A stretch of 64,000 nucleotides of DNA, taken from Chania fonticola_B. GTDB taxonomy: Bacteria; Pseudomonadota; Gammaproteobacteria; Enterobacterales; Enterobacteriaceae. The stretch lies in assembly GCF_048537545.1 (NCBI RefSeq), contig NZ_CP183218.1. One strand, given 5' to 3'. Position 1 is the stretch's first letter; every line of letters begins with the position of its first letter. Below the pieces are notes generated by a model. It was given only the letters and a program-made list of their open reading frames with translations. It was not told the origin of the DNA and did not search any database. Below are positions 27,589 to 36,941 of this stretch, in pieces. The position numbers and the translations under genes are program-made.

Positions 27589-28683
27589 GTGGCCGCTTAT
27601 CTGATACGCAGATTACTGCTGGTGATCCCCACGCTGTGGGCGATCATCACCATTAACTTTTTCATTGTGCAAATCGCCCCCGGTGGACCGGTCGATCAGG
27701 CCATTGCCTCTATTGAGATGGGGCAAACCAGCGGCTTTGGCGGCGGTGGCGCAGGTGAAGGCCTAGGGCATATGAAGGCCGGCGCGGGCAACGTGGCCGA
27801 AGGCCAATACCGTGGCTCACGCGGCCTGGATCCCGAAGTGATCGCCGAGATCACCAAGCGTTACGGTTTCGACAAGCCGCTGCACGAACGCTATTTCACC
27901 ATGCTGTGGAACTACATGCGCCTCGATTTCGGCGAAAGCCTGTTCCGCGGGGCCTCGGTAATGCAGCTAATTGGCCAGAGTCTGCCAGTTTCCGCGACCC
28001 TGGGGCTATGGAGTACGCTGATCATTTATCTGGTGTCGATCCCGCTGGGGATACGCAAGGCCATCCACAACGGCAGCGCCTTTGACACCTGGAGCAGCAC
28101 GCTGATTATCATCGGCTACGCCATTCCGGCATTCCTGTTCGCCATCCTGATGATCGTGCTATTCGCCGGTGGCAGCTATCTGGACTGGTTCCCACTGCGC
28201 GGGCTGGTTTCCAGCAATTTCGACACACTGCCGTGGTACGGTAAAATCACCGATTATCTGTGGCACATTACCCTGCCAGTGCTGGCTACGGTGATCGGTG
28301 GCTTTGCCGCCCTGACCATGCTGACCAAAAACTCGTTTCTTGATGAGATCCGCAAACAGTATGTGGTCACCGCCCGTGCCAAAGGGCTGGACGAGAAGAA
28401 GATCCTTTACCGCCACGTGTTCCGTAACGCCATGCTGCTGGTGATCGCCGGTTTCCCGGCCACCTTTATCAGCATGTTTTTCACCGGTTCGTTGTTGATC
28501 GAAGTGATGTTCTCGCTCAACGGCCTTGGGCTGTTGGGCTACGATGCTACCCTGCAACGCGACTATCCGGTGATGTTCGGAACGCTCTACATATTTACCC
28601 TGATCGGCTTGCTGTTGAATATCATCAGCGATATCACCTATACCCTGGTCGATCCGCGCATTGATTTCGAGGGCCGTCAATGA
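27589..28683 (+). CDS. yejB: Peptide ABC transporter permease YejB
   Basis: A 364-aa inner-membrane permease of the DppB/OppB type with six helices. The BPD signature is AALTMLTKNSFLDEIRKQYVVTARAKG in two continuous parts (EAA loop near residues 250-275). The start is GTG at 27589 with AAGGAG 6 bp upstream, agreeing with E. coli M-G-A-Y-L-I-R-R. A glycine-rich insert follows residue 45 as in E. coli YejB. It overlaps yejE by 4 bp. Confidence 0.94.
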   Translation: MAAYLIRRLLLVIPTLWAIITINFFIVQIAPGGPVDQAIASIEMGQTSGFGGGGAGEGLGHMKAGAGNVAEGQYRGSRGLDPEVIAEITKRYGFDKPLHERYFTMLWNYMRLDFGESLFRGASVMQLIGQSLPVSATLGLWSTLIIYLVSIPLGIRKAIHNGSAFDTWSSTLIIIGYAIPAFLFAILMIVLFAGGSYLDWFPLRGLVSSNFDTLPWYGKITDYLWHITLPVLATVIGGFAALTMLTKNSFLDEIRKQYVVTARAKGLDEKKILYRHVFRNAMLLVIAGFPATFISMFFTGSLLIEVMFSLNGLGLLGYDATLQRDYPVMFGTLYIFTLIGLLLNIISDITYTLVDPRIDFEGRQ

Positions 28684-29705
28684 GCCGCTTAAGCCCCATC
28701 AATCAGGCCCGCTGGGCACGTTTTCGCAGCAACCGCCGTGGTTACTGGTCGCTGTGGATTTTTCTGTCTGCCTTTGCACTGAGCCTGGCCGCCAACCTGA
28801 TCGCCAACGACCGGCCGTTGCTGGTGCGCTATGAAGGCCGGCTGTATGTGCCTTTTATGGTCAACTACAGCGAAACGACCTTCGGCGGGGAACTGAATAC
28901 CACTACCGATTTTCAGGATCCCTTTGTTATCAAGCAGATTGAGCAACACGGCTGGGCTATCTGGGCCCCGATCCGCTTTAGCTACAACACCATCAACTTT
29001 GCCACCAAAGTGCCCTTCCCGTCGCCGCCGTCACGCCAAAACCTGCTCGGCACCGACAGTAATGGCAGCGATGTGCTGGCCCGGGTGCTGTACGGTTTCC
29101 GTATCTCAATGCTGTTCGGGCTAGCGCTAACGCTGTGTTCCAGCGTGATTGGTATCTGTGCGGGAGCGACGCAGGGCTATTATGGCGGCCGATTCGATCT
29201 TTGGGGGCAACGGCTGATCGAGGTTTGGTCGGGGATGCCGACGCTGTTCCTGATCATCCTGCTGTCCAGCATCATCCAACCCAATTTCTGGTGGCTGTTA
29301 GGCATCACCATCCTGTTTGGCTGGATGAGCCTGGTGGGCGTAGTGCGTGCCGAATTCCTGCGTACCCGTAATTACGACTACATTCGTGCCGCCAGAGCGA
29401 TGGGCGTGCCGGATCGCGTGATTATGTATCGTCATATGCTGCCTAACGCCATGGTGGCCACGCTGACCTTCCTGCCGTTTATTCTGTGTGGTTCGATCAC
29501 CACCCTTACCTCTCTCGATTTCCTCGGCTTCGGCTTGCCGCTCGGTTCGCCTTCGTTGGGTGAGCTCCTTTTACAGGGCAAAAACAACCTGCAAGCTCCG
29601 TGGTTGGGCATTACCGCCTTCCTGGTGCTGGCGGTGCTGCTCTCACTGTTAATCTTTATCGGCGAAGCGGTGCGCGACGCCTTCGACCCAAGCAAGGCGC
29701 ATTAA
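28680..29705 (+). CDS. yejE: Peptide ABC transporter permease YejE
   Basis: A 341-aa second permease (OppC/DppC type). It has an N-terminal helix, a long periplasmic segment, and a BPD domain with GVVRAEFLRTRNYDYIRAARAMG. GTDSNGSDVLARVLYGFRIS is the family segment before the domain. ATGA overlap with yejB indicates coupling. It heterodimerises with YejB to form the channel. Confidence 0.94.
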   Translation: MSRLSPINQARWARFRSNRRGYWSLWIFLSAFALSLAANLIANDRPLLVRYEGRLYVPFMVNYSETTFGGELNTTTDFQDPFVIKQIEQHGWAIWAPIRFSYNTINFATKVPFPSPPSRQNLLGTDSNGSDVLARVLYGFRISMLFGLALTLCSSVIGICAGATQGYYGGRFDLWGQRLIEVWSGMPTLFLIILLSSIIQPNFWWLLGITILFGWMSLVGVVRAEFLRTRNYDYIRAARAMGVPDRVIMYRHMLPNAMVATLTFLPFILCGSITTLTSLDFLGFGLPLGSPSLGELLLQGKNNLQAPWLGITAFLVLAVLLSLLIFIGEAVRDAFDPSKAH

Positions 29706-29706
29706 T

Positions 29707-31302
29707 ATGACCACTCCTCTGCTCGCTATTCAGGATCTCAGTATCGCCTTCCGCCAGGGAGGCAGCTTGAATCAGGTGGTCAACGGCGTCTCGTTACAAG
29801 TGGAACAAGGGGAAACGCTGGCGTTGGTGGGTGAATCAGGCTCAGGCAAAAGCGTCACCGCCCTCTCCGTGCTGCGGCTGCTGCCTTCCCCGCCGGTGGT
29901 GTATCCCGGTGGGGATATTCTGTTTAACGGCAACTCACTGTTACATGCATCGGAAGCCGAACTGCGCAAAGTACGTGGCAACCAGATCTCAATGATATTC
30001 CAGGAGCCGATGGTGTCGCTCAACCCGCTGCACACCATCGAAAAGCAACTGGCCGAAGTGCTGATGCTCCACATGGGTATGCGCCGTGACAGCGCCCGTG
30101 CCGAAATCATTCAGTGCCTGGATCGGGTGGGAATACGTAACGCCAAAGCGCGCCTGAAGGACTATCCCCATCAACTCTCAGGCGGAGAACGTCAACGCGT
30201 GATGATCGCCATGGCGGTGTTGACCAAGCCCAAGCTGTTGATTGCCGATGAGCCGACCACCGCGCTAGACGTGACCATTCAAGCGCAGATCCTGATGCTG
30301 CTGAAAGAGTTAAAGCAGGAGCTGGGGATGGGATTGCTGTTCATCACCCACAACCTGAACATCGTGCGCCGGTTGGCGGATAACGTGGCGGTAATGCGCC
30401 AAGGGTTGTGCGTAGAACAAAATAGCCGCGATGGGCTGTTTAGTGCCCCACAACACGCCTATACCCGTCAGTTATTGGCTGCGGAAGACGTAGGCGAGCC
30501 TCTGCCACTACCTGCCAACGATAAGCCTATGCCACTGCTCAAAGTGGAACACCTGCAGGTCAGCTTCCCGATCAAACGTGGCCTGTTACGGCGTATCGTC
30601 GATCAGAACTACGCGCTGAAAGATCTGAGCTTCGAAATACAGCCTGGGGAAAGCGTGGGCCTGGTGGGCGAATCGGGTTCAGGTAAGAGCACGACTGGCC
30701 TGGCGCTGCTGCGCCTGTTGAGCTCCAAAGGTGCGATCTGGTTTGATGGTCAACCGCTGCATCAGTTCAATAACCAGCAGATGTTGCCTTACCGCAGCCG
30801 GATGCAGATCGTGTTCCAGGACCCCTATTCCGCGCTGAATCCACGCCTGAACGTGCTGCAAATCATCGCCGAAGGGCTGGAGATCCACCAGCAACTGACC
30901 GCAGAGCAACGCGAACAGCGGGTGATTGAGGCGTTGGAGGAAGTCGGATTGGATCCGGCCCTGCGCTATCGTTATCCCACGGAGTTTTCCGGTGGGCAGC
31001 GACAACGTATCGCCATCGCGCGTGCGCTGATCCTGCAGCCGCAGCTGTTGATCCTGGATGAACCGACGTCCTCACTGGATAAATCGGTGCAGGCACAGAT
31101 CCTGACGCTGCTGAAGTCGCTTCAGCTCCGTCACCGGCTGGCCTATCTGTTTATCAGCCACGATTTGCAGGTGGTACGATCGTTGTGCCATCAGGTGATC
31201 GTACTGCGTCAGGGAGAAGTCGTGGAGCAGGGTAACTGCCAGACGATTTTCAACGCACCTGCTGCTGTCTATACACAGCAGTTATTGCAGTTGGTTGATT
31301 AG
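29707..31302 (+). CDS. yejF: Duplicated ABC ATPase YejF
   Basis: A 531-aa fusion of two nucleotide-binding domains that powers YejABE. Domain 1 (about 1-260) has Walker A GESGSGKS, signature LSGGERQR and Walker B LLIADEPT. Domain 2 (about 275-531) has GESGSGKST, FSGGQRQR and LLILDEPT. All catalytic motifs are intact in both halves. It starts 1 bp after the yejE stop. It converges on yejG with a 9-bp gap. Confidence 0.95.
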   Translation: MTTPLLAIQDLSIAFRQGGSLNQVVNGVSLQVEQGETLALVGESGSGKSVTALSVLRLLPSPPVVYPGGDILFNGNSLLHASEAELRKVRGNQISMIFQEPMVSLNPLHTIEKQLAEVLMLHMGMRRDSARAEIIQCLDRVGIRNAKARLKDYPHQLSGGERQRVMIAMAVLTKPKLLIADEPTTALDVTIQAQILMLLKELKQELGMGLLFITHNLNIVRRLADNVAVMRQGLCVEQNSRDGLFSAPQHAYTRQLLAAEDVGEPLPLPANDKPMPLLKVEHLQVSFPIKRGLLRRIVDQNYALKDLSFEIQPGESVGLVGESGSGKSTTGLALLRLLSSKGAIWFDGQPLHQFNNQQMLPYRSRMQIVFQDPYSALNPRLNVLQIIAEGLEIHQQLTAEQREQRVIEALEEVGLDPALRYRYPTEFSGGQRQRIAIARALILQPQLLILDEPTSSLDKSVQAQILTLLKSLQLRHRLAYLFISHDLQVVRSLCHQVIVLRQGEVVEQGNCQTIFNAPAAVYTQQLLQLVD

Positions 31303-31311
31303 CGGCATCAT

Positions 31312-31656
31312 TCAGAAGGGGTACTGCGCGCTGAGCTGCTCGGCAATCGCCGCACCGACGTTTTTCAAGCGGCACATGGCGGCACTTTCATCACATTGAT
31401 GAACGAACAGGCAAGGCTCGCCTTCCCATTCAACAATGGAGCAGTTGACCTGGATCTCTTGCAGAGACAGGTTGAGCTGCTGCATGACCCGCCAGGCTTC
31501 GCGCCCGTCATGGCTGAGCAGCTTGAGGCCGATCAGATCGTTATCTTCGTCTATGCCGCTAAGCGGAATCGGTTCAACCTTGCTGCCGGTAAAACCTGAT
31601 AGCCAACGATAACTTTGCGGCAAGCGATGCACTACCGAAAGCTGGAAACTGTCCAC
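31312..31656 (-). CDS. yejG: Conserved protein YejG
   Basis: A 114-aa conserved enterobacterial protein, similar throughout to E. coli YejG (SxxHRLPQxYRW, FAGSKVEPIP-like, EGEPCLFV, CRLKNxGxAIAE). It is soluble with no signal peptide. Function is unknown; no catalytic motif is visible. It is placed convergent to yejF exactly as in E. coli. Confidence 0.9.
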   Translation of the reverse strand: MDSFQLSVVHRLPQSYRWLSGFTGSKVEPIPLSGIDEDNDLIGLKLLSHDGREAWRVMQQLNLSLQEIQVNCSIVEWEGEPCLFVHQCDESAAMCRLKNVGAAIAEQLSAQYPF

Positions 31657-32213
31657 ATGAAATCCCTAGTATGAAAAGATGAAACACTTTTTACATCACA
31701 GGATGACTTAGTTATAGCCGGGATCATCCGACTTTGCCGCCTACAAATGTTATTTTAAAGTAAAATTTGCAACAAACAATTAACCACATCCTGCGCTTGC
31801 TGATATCACTCAGTTTTTCTCCACCGTAGAAGGTTCTCTCACGGCGTTTTGCGACTCAGCTCGCATTTTTGCGTTATATGTAACCCTTTCCCGCCGCGAT
31901 CTCAACATTTTTTTCTTGCAATGCGGTTACTTTACAATCGGTATAATTTTACATTGTGCAAACATCTCGCTCAAATACCCAAGGCAGGTTAAATCAATAA
32001 TATTTTGATTTAAAACAATATTAGTCCGATTAGTCGCCAAAGAAATGCCCCATCAGCCAACGGGTTGCACCTCTGGCCACCAGGGAAAATAACGCCGTCA
32101 TATTTAACAAAAAAACTACAGTTCGTTTGGCCGACGCTTAGTTAGCCTGCATATATTTAGCAACAAACTTAAACTTGCAAGCAGGCAGATTGGGGGCTAA
32201 TTGCATTTGATCT
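31657..32213. other. Long gene-free gap between yejG and bcr
   Basis: 557 bp of AT-rich sequence without a convincing gene. It holds the yejG upstream region and, on the plus strand, a consensus TATAAT (31942-31947) with TTGCAA 20 bp upstream. This is not followed by any annotated plus-strand gene. A 15-codon frame starts at 32045 but has no supporting evidence. A small RNA is possible but unproven. Confidence 0.35.
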
Positions 32214-32436
32214 CTCTCACCCCAACCCTCTCCCCAAGGAGAGGGAGCTGGTCCGGAGCTGTAATCAGGTGCAGGATTTAACCTATGGCACATCCGGTCC
32301 CGAGGGAGTCAGGTGTTGTGGTAGGGTTCAGGCGTAAAGTGGTGGCACATTCATTGGAAGAGCCAAGGTGATCTCAGTATCGATAAAATAGCTCGATCGG
32401 TCCCCTCTCCCTGTGGGAGAGGGTTAGGGTGAGGGG
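32214..32436. repeat. MITE-like dispersed repeat, copy B
   Basis: A 223-bp unit with inverted ends. The left end is CTCACCCCAACCCTCTCCCC with its own AGGAGAGGG partner. The right end is CTCCCTGTGGGAGAGGG followed by TTAGGGTGAGGGG. Each end is itself a hairpin, and the two ends are inverted relative to one another. In reverse orientation its interior aligns with the repeat at 14299-14540. It ends 4 bp before the bcr stop codon and may act as the bcr terminator. Confidence 0.6.
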
Positions 32437-32439
32437 TAA

Positions 32440-33663
32440 TCAGGCAGGATTATTGCGCGGACGGCTGGCATAAAAATAGAACAACACCGCAACGATGCTG
32501 CACAGAGCCATCGATGAAACCATCGGCCACGCGCTCTTACCTGGGGCCAAGGACAGTATTGCCCCAACCAGCGCGCCAATGCTGAAGCGCAACGTCCCGG
32601 CCAGTGAAGAAGCGGTTCCCGCCATATGGGGGAAATCGTCCAGGATCACCGCCATCGCGTTAGACGAGATCATGGCGATACAGCCGAGATAAACCGCCAC
32701 CCCAAGCACCAAAGCCCAGAAACCCAGCCCGCTGGCGGTGACGGCCAGCAACCACACGCCCATCGTCAATTGCACAAACAGACCAAGACGGAACATTTTT
32801 ACTGCCCCTAGGCGTCGCACGTTGCGGCTATTGATCAGGGTTGTCAGGAACAGAAACACGATGTTCAGCGCAAAGTAATAGCCAAAATGCTGCGGTGAAA
32901 CGTTATTCAGCTCGATATAGACAAACGGCCCGGCGCTGAGGAAAGAAAACATCCCGGCAAACGAGAAAGCACTGGCCAGCATATAGCTCAACACGCGCTT
33001 GTGGCGGAACAACGAGCCGAAATTCCTCAGCGTGGTACGCAGATGGAATTTTTGCCGCCGCTCCTTGGGTAACGTCTCCTTGATAAAGAACGCCACCAGT
33101 ACCGACCCCAACAACGCCGCAGCCCCCATGGTCCAGAAGATGGCATGCCAGCTGAACCATAGCAGCAGCACACCACCGATCATCGGAGCCAGCAATGGCG
33201 CAATGGTCATCACCAGGATCACGAACGACATCATGCGTGAGAACTCATCCTTGGTGAACATGTCACGCATCAGGGCGTTGATCACTACGCTTGCCGCCGC
33301 TGCGGCCAGGCCGTGCAGGAAACGCAGGTTGATCAGTTGCTCCACGGATTGGGCCATCGCACAGGCCCCACCGGCGATAGCAAAAATCAGCGTGCCCCAC
33401 AGGATCACCGGCTTGCGACCAATGCTGTCGGACATCGGCCCATAGAACAGTTGGCCAACGGCAAAGCCCAGCATATAGGCGCTGAGCGTCATCTGCACCC
33501 GGCCAGACTCCACGCCAAACTCTTGGGCGATTATCGGCATGCTGGGCAAGTACATGTCGATCGCCAACGGCATCAGCATGGACAGTAGGCCCAGAATAAA
33601 GATCAAACCGAGGTGAGAGGTCCGGTTCTGTTGCACGTTCAACGACTCCTTGGTCGGTCGCAA
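32440..33663 (-). CDS. bcr: Bcr/CflA-family drug efflux MFS transporter
   Basis: A 407-aa 12-helix proton antiporter. E. coli Bcr exports bicyclomycin, sulfonamides and some dipeptides. Family segments include PLAIDMYLPSMP, GFAVGQLFYGPMSDSIGRKPV and RHKRVLSYMLAS. It matches E. coli Bcr from about residue 15 on; the first 14 residues are poorly conserved, so the start could be slightly further in. It begins 3 bp after rsuA ends, so the two are probably cotranscribed, as in E. coli. Confidence 0.93.
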   Translation of the reverse strand: MRPTKESLNVQQNRTSHLGLIFILGLLSMLMPLAIDMYLPSMPIIAQEFGVESGRVQMTLSAYMLGFAVGQLFYGPMSDSIGRKPVILWGTLIFAIAGGACAMAQSVEQLINLRFLHGLAAAAASVVINALMRDMFTKDEFSRMMSFVILVMTIAPLLAPMIGGVLLLWFSWHAIFWTMGAAALLGSVLVAFFIKETLPKERRQKFHLRTTLRNFGSLFRHKRVLSYMLASAFSFAGMFSFLSAGPFVYIELNNVSPQHFGYYFALNIVFLFLTTLINSRNVRRLGAVKMFRLGLFVQLTMGVWLLAVTASGLGFWALVLGVAVYLGCIAMISSNAMAVILDDFPHMAGTASSLAGTLRFSIGALVGAILSLAPGKSAWPMVSSMALCSIVAVLFYFYASRPRNNPA

Positions 33664-33666
33664 AAA

Positions 33667-34380
33667 TTAATCCAGCAGGTGCGGTGCGCCTACACTGGCA
33701 ATCTCTTCTTCGGTCAGCGGGCGATATTCCCCCGGTGCCAAATCGTCATCCAACACAATGGCGCCAATGCGCTCACGGTGTAATTCGATGACCCGGTTAC
33801 CCACGGCTGCAAACATGCGCTTCACCTGATGGTAACGCCCTTCGCTGATGGTGAGGCGCACCAGGGTATCTTCGATTTTTTCCAACTTCGCTGGCTTGGT
33901 CAGATTTTTTTCGTTATGCAGCTGCACGCCTTGCTCGAACTGCTGAGCGGTATCAGCGGCCAACGGATGTTCCAACGTCACCAGATAGGTTTTCTCACAC
34001 TCGTGGCGCGGTGAGGTGATACGGTGCGACCACTGGCCGTCATCGGTCATCAGCACCAGGCCGGTGGTATCAATATCCAGCCGTCCTGCCGCATGCAGCT
34101 TGTACGCGACAGGTTCATCCAGGAAATAGAGCACGGTTGGATGATCCGGATCGTCGGTTGAGCACACATACCCCTGTGGCTTATTGAGCATGAAGTAACG
34201 TGGCCCGTTCAGCTGTGACAACACGTTGCCATCAAACCGCACTTCCTGTTCCGGAGCCAGCTTGAGCGCCCCGCTCTTGACCACTTCACCGTCTACGGTG
34301 ACACGTTTTGCACGGAGTTCACGCGCTACCAGCGCACGGCTGATACCCAACTGCTGAGATAAAAACTTGTCCAGTCGCAT
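33667..34380 (-). CDS. rsuA: 16S rRNA pseudouridine(516) synthase
   Basis: A 237-aa enzyme making pseudouridine 516 in 16S rRNA. It has an N-terminal S4 RNA-binding domain (MRLDKFLSQQLG..., about 1-60) and a catalytic RsuA domain with GRLDIDTTGLVLMTDDG containing the catalytic Asp. The frame extends 24 codons upstream to 34452, but homologues start MRLDKF, so 34380 is used. It lacks a strong Shine-Dalgarno. It is upstream of bcr. Confidence 0.95.
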   Translation of the reverse strand: MRLDKFLSQQLGISRALVARELRAKRVTVDGEVVKSGALKLAPEQEVRFDGNVLSQLNGPRYFMLNKPQGYVCSTDDPDHPTVLYFLDEPVAYKLHAAGRLDIDTTGLVLMTDDGQWSHRITSPRHECEKTYLVTLEHPLAADTAQQFEQGVQLHNEKNLTKPAKLEKIEDTLVRLTISEGRYHQVKRMFAAVGNRVIELHRERIGAIVLDDDLAPGEYRPLTEEEIASVGAPHLLD

Positions 34381-34665
34381 TGAATCTGCTTTGCCTGTCG
34401 TTGTTATGATCGCATTGATCTGGTTGCTAAATATGACGCCCCGTTGTCGCACCAGGTGCAGAAAACAGGTTCGAAGAGGATGTTCGCGTAGGGAAGCCGC
34501 TTAGTATAGCGACGGAAACGATGCCATAACAGGGGTAATTTCCATGCTTCTCGCACTGCGTAGCCGCAGAGGGCATAATAATAGAAATTTTTCCGCCGTC
34601 TGAGGAGCAAAATGTCACAATTTCAGTGGAATGTTACAGCCCACTTCAGCGAGCGATACTAACTC

Positions 34666-36423
34666 ATGGCTTTTACCCTACGCCCCTATCAGTTGGAAGC
34701 GGTCGATGCCACCATCAAGCATTTCCGTCAGCATCCTGAACCAGCCCTGATCGTGCTGCCAACCGGCGCAGGCAAAAGCCTGGTGATCGCCGAGTTGGCA
34801 AAACGCGCCCGTGGCCGGGTGTTAGTCCTGGCTCACGTTAAAGAGCTGGTGGCGCAAAACCATAGTAAATACTGCGCTTACGGCCTGGAGGCCGACATCT
34901 TCGCCGCCGGGCTTCAGCAAAAAGAGAGCAGCGGCAAGGTGGTGTTTGGTAGCGTGCAATCGGTAGCACGTAATTTATCGCTGTTCGATGGCGCGTTTTC
35001 CCTGCTGATCGTCGACGAATGTCACCGCATCAGCGACGATGACGACAGCCAATACCAACAGATTATTCAACACCTGCAAAAAACCAACCCACAGCTGCGC
35101 CTGCTTGGTCTGACGGCCACCCCTTACCGGCTGGGCAAAGGCTGGATCTATCAATATCACTACCACGGCATCACCCGTGGCGACGGCAACAGCCTGTTTC
35201 GCGACTGCATTTATGAACTGCCGTTGCGCTATATGATTAAACACGGCTTCCTGGTGCCGCCAGAACGGCTGGATATGCCGATCGTGCAATACGATTTCAG
35301 CCGCCTGGAGGCCAGAAGCAACGGCCTGTTCAGCGAAGCGGATCTTAACCGCGAGCTGAAACAGCAAAACCGCATTACGCCCCACATCATCAGCCAGATC
35401 GTTGAATACGCCGAAACCCGCAAAGGCGTGATGATTTTTGCCTCCACGGTGGAGCATGCCCGTGAAGTGTATGGCTTGTTGCCAAGCGGGGAGGCGGCGC
35501 TGGTCAGTGCAGAAACTCCCCCCGGCGAACGCGACGCACTAATCGAAGCCTTCAAGCAACAGCAGTTGCGCTACCTGGTCAACGTGGCGGTGCTGACGAC
35601 GGGTTTCGATGCGCCTCATGTCGATCTGATCGCTATTTTGCGGCCCACCGAGTCTGTTAGCCTGTATCAGCAGATCGTCGGGCGCGGTTTACGGCTGTCC
35701 CCAGGCAAGACCGACTGCCTGATCCTGGACTACGCAGGCAATCCCCATGATTTGTTCACGCCGGAAGTCGGCGTCAGCAAACCCCACTCAGACAGCCAAC
35801 CGGTGCAGGTCTTTTGCCCTGGCTGCGGTTTTGCCAACCTGTTTTGGGGCAAATGCACCGAGAACGGCGACATCATCGAGCACTATGGCCGTCGCTGTCA
35901 GGGCTGGCTGGAAGATGATGAGGGGCATCGCGAGCAGTGTGACTATCGCTTCCGTTTCAAATGCTGCCCGCACTGCGGCGCAGAGAACGACATTGCGGCA
36001 CGCCGCTGCCATCAGTGCCAGGAAGTGCTGGTCGATCCGGATGATATGCTGAAGGCCGCATTGAAGCTGAAGGATGCGCTAGTCCTGCGCTGTGGCGGAA
36101 TGGAACTGCAAAGCGGCAAGGACGACAAAGGGGAATGGCTGAAAGCCACCTATTATGACGAAGATGGCACCAGCACCAGCGAACGGTTCCGCCTGCAAAC
36201 GCCCGCACAACGCAAGGCCTTCGAGATGCTGTTCCTGCGCCCGCACCAACGGGCACCAGGCGTCCCCTTCGGTTGGCAAAACGCAGCGGACATTCTGGCT
36301 CAGCAGGCGCTGTTGCGCCATCCAGACTTTGTCGTCGCACGTAAACGCGGCCAGTTCTGGCAAATACGTGAAAAAGTTTTTGATTATCAGGGCCGCTTTC
36401 GCCGTGCCAATGAGCTGTATTAG
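34666..36423 (+). CDS. radD: Superfamily 2 helicase RadD
   Basis: A 585-aa DNA repair ATPase (YejH). It has Walker A LPTGAGKS, DECHRI motif II, TATPYRLGKG motif III and a C-terminal helicase lobe with QIVGRGLR motif VI. A zinc-binding module follows (CPGCG, then CPHCG...CHQC, about residues 385-450). In E. coli RadD works with SSB in double-strand break and crossover repair. It is divergent from rsuA and upstream of rplY as in E. coli. Confidence 0.94.
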   Translation: MAFTLRPYQLEAVDATIKHFRQHPEPALIVLPTGAGKSLVIAELAKRARGRVLVLAHVKELVAQNHSKYCAYGLEADIFAAGLQQKESSGKVVFGSVQSVARNLSLFDGAFSLLIVDECHRISDDDDSQYQQIIQHLQKTNPQLRLLGLTATPYRLGKGWIYQYHYHGITRGDGNSLFRDCIYELPLRYMIKHGFLVPPERLDMPIVQYDFSRLEARSNGLFSEADLNRELKQQNRITPHIISQIVEYAETRKGVMIFASTVEHAREVYGLLPSGEAALVSAETPPGERDALIEAFKQQQLRYLVNVAVLTTGFDAPHVDLIAILRPTESVSLYQQIVGRGLRLSPGKTDCLILDYAGNPHDLFTPEVGVSKPHSDSQPVQVFCPGCGFANLFWGKCTENGDIIEHYGRRCQGWLEDDEGHREQCDYRFRFKCCPHCGAENDIAARRCHQCQEVLVDPDDMLKAALKLKDALVLRCGGMELQSGKDDKGEWLKATYYDEDGTSTSERFRLQTPAQRKAFEMLFLRPHQRAPGVPFGWQNAADILAQQALLRHPDFVVARKRGQFWQIREKVFDYQGRFRRANELY

Positions 36424-36443
36424 GCCCGAGCGGCAGGTTTTCA

Positions 36444-36573
36444 TTGCCCAGCGAGCGGCTTTCCGTTAAAATGCCGCCCGCTTTACCTGGGTTCGCCCAG
36501 TGTGAAAGCAGGTTATCGAGCCTGTTACTGGGTCGCCTGTAGCAGGGTAAATTTTCTTTTAAGAGAAAAAACA
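36444..36573 (+). promoter_or_regulatory. rplY promoter and structured leader
   Basis: TTGCCC (36444-36449), 17 bp, then TAAAAT (36467-36472) gives a transcript start near 36479. The leader contains CTGGG-TTCG-CCCAG (36487-36500) and a second CAGG...CCTG hairpin, and ends in a weak AAGAGA ribosome site. L25 represses its own translation through the leader in E. coli; conservation of that here is inferred. Confidence 0.6.
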
Positions 36574-36858
36574 ATGTTCACTATCAACGTACAAGTACGT
36601 AAAGACCAGGGTAAGGGTGCGAGCCGCCGCCTGCGTGCAGCAAACAAATTCCCAGCTATCATCTATGGTGGCGAAGAAGCTGCGATTGCTATCGAACTAG
36701 ACCATGATTCTGTCAAGAACATGGAAGTTAAACCAGAATTCTACAGCGAAGCCGTAGTTTTGGTTGTCGACGGTAAAGAAACCAAAGTTAAGGTTCAGGC
36801 TGTACAGCGTCACCCGTTCAAGCCAAAACTGGCTCACATCGACTTCGTTCGCGTTTAA
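36574..36858 (+). CDS. rplY: Ribosomal protein bL25
   Basis: A 94-aa 5S rRNA-binding protein of the 50S subunit, of the short (non-CTC) type. It starts at MFTINVQVRKDQGKGASRRLR, identical in layout to E. coli L25 (94 aa). The open frame begins at 36502, but 36574 is the known start. A strong bidirectional-looking hairpin follows between it and convergent yejK. Confidence 0.97.
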   Translation: MFTINVQVRKDQGKGASRRLRAANKFPAIIYGGEEAAIAIELDHDSVKNMEVKPEFYSEAVVLVVDGKETKVKVQAVQRHPFKPKLAHIDFVRV

Positions 36859-36893
36859 TCGCCACGTTATCGATTTTCGGGACGCCGAAGTGA

Positions 36894-36920
36894 AAAACGC
36901 CGCAATTGCGGCGTTTTTTA
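36894..36920. terminator. Terminator between rplY and yejK
   Basis: AAAACGCCGCAATTGCGGCGTTTT is self-complementary in one 12-bp arm pair, followed by TTATT on the plus strand and preceded by A-runs that serve the minus strand. Confidence 0.85.
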
Positions 36921-36941
36921 TTGGCTGTCATTCTGCGATGC

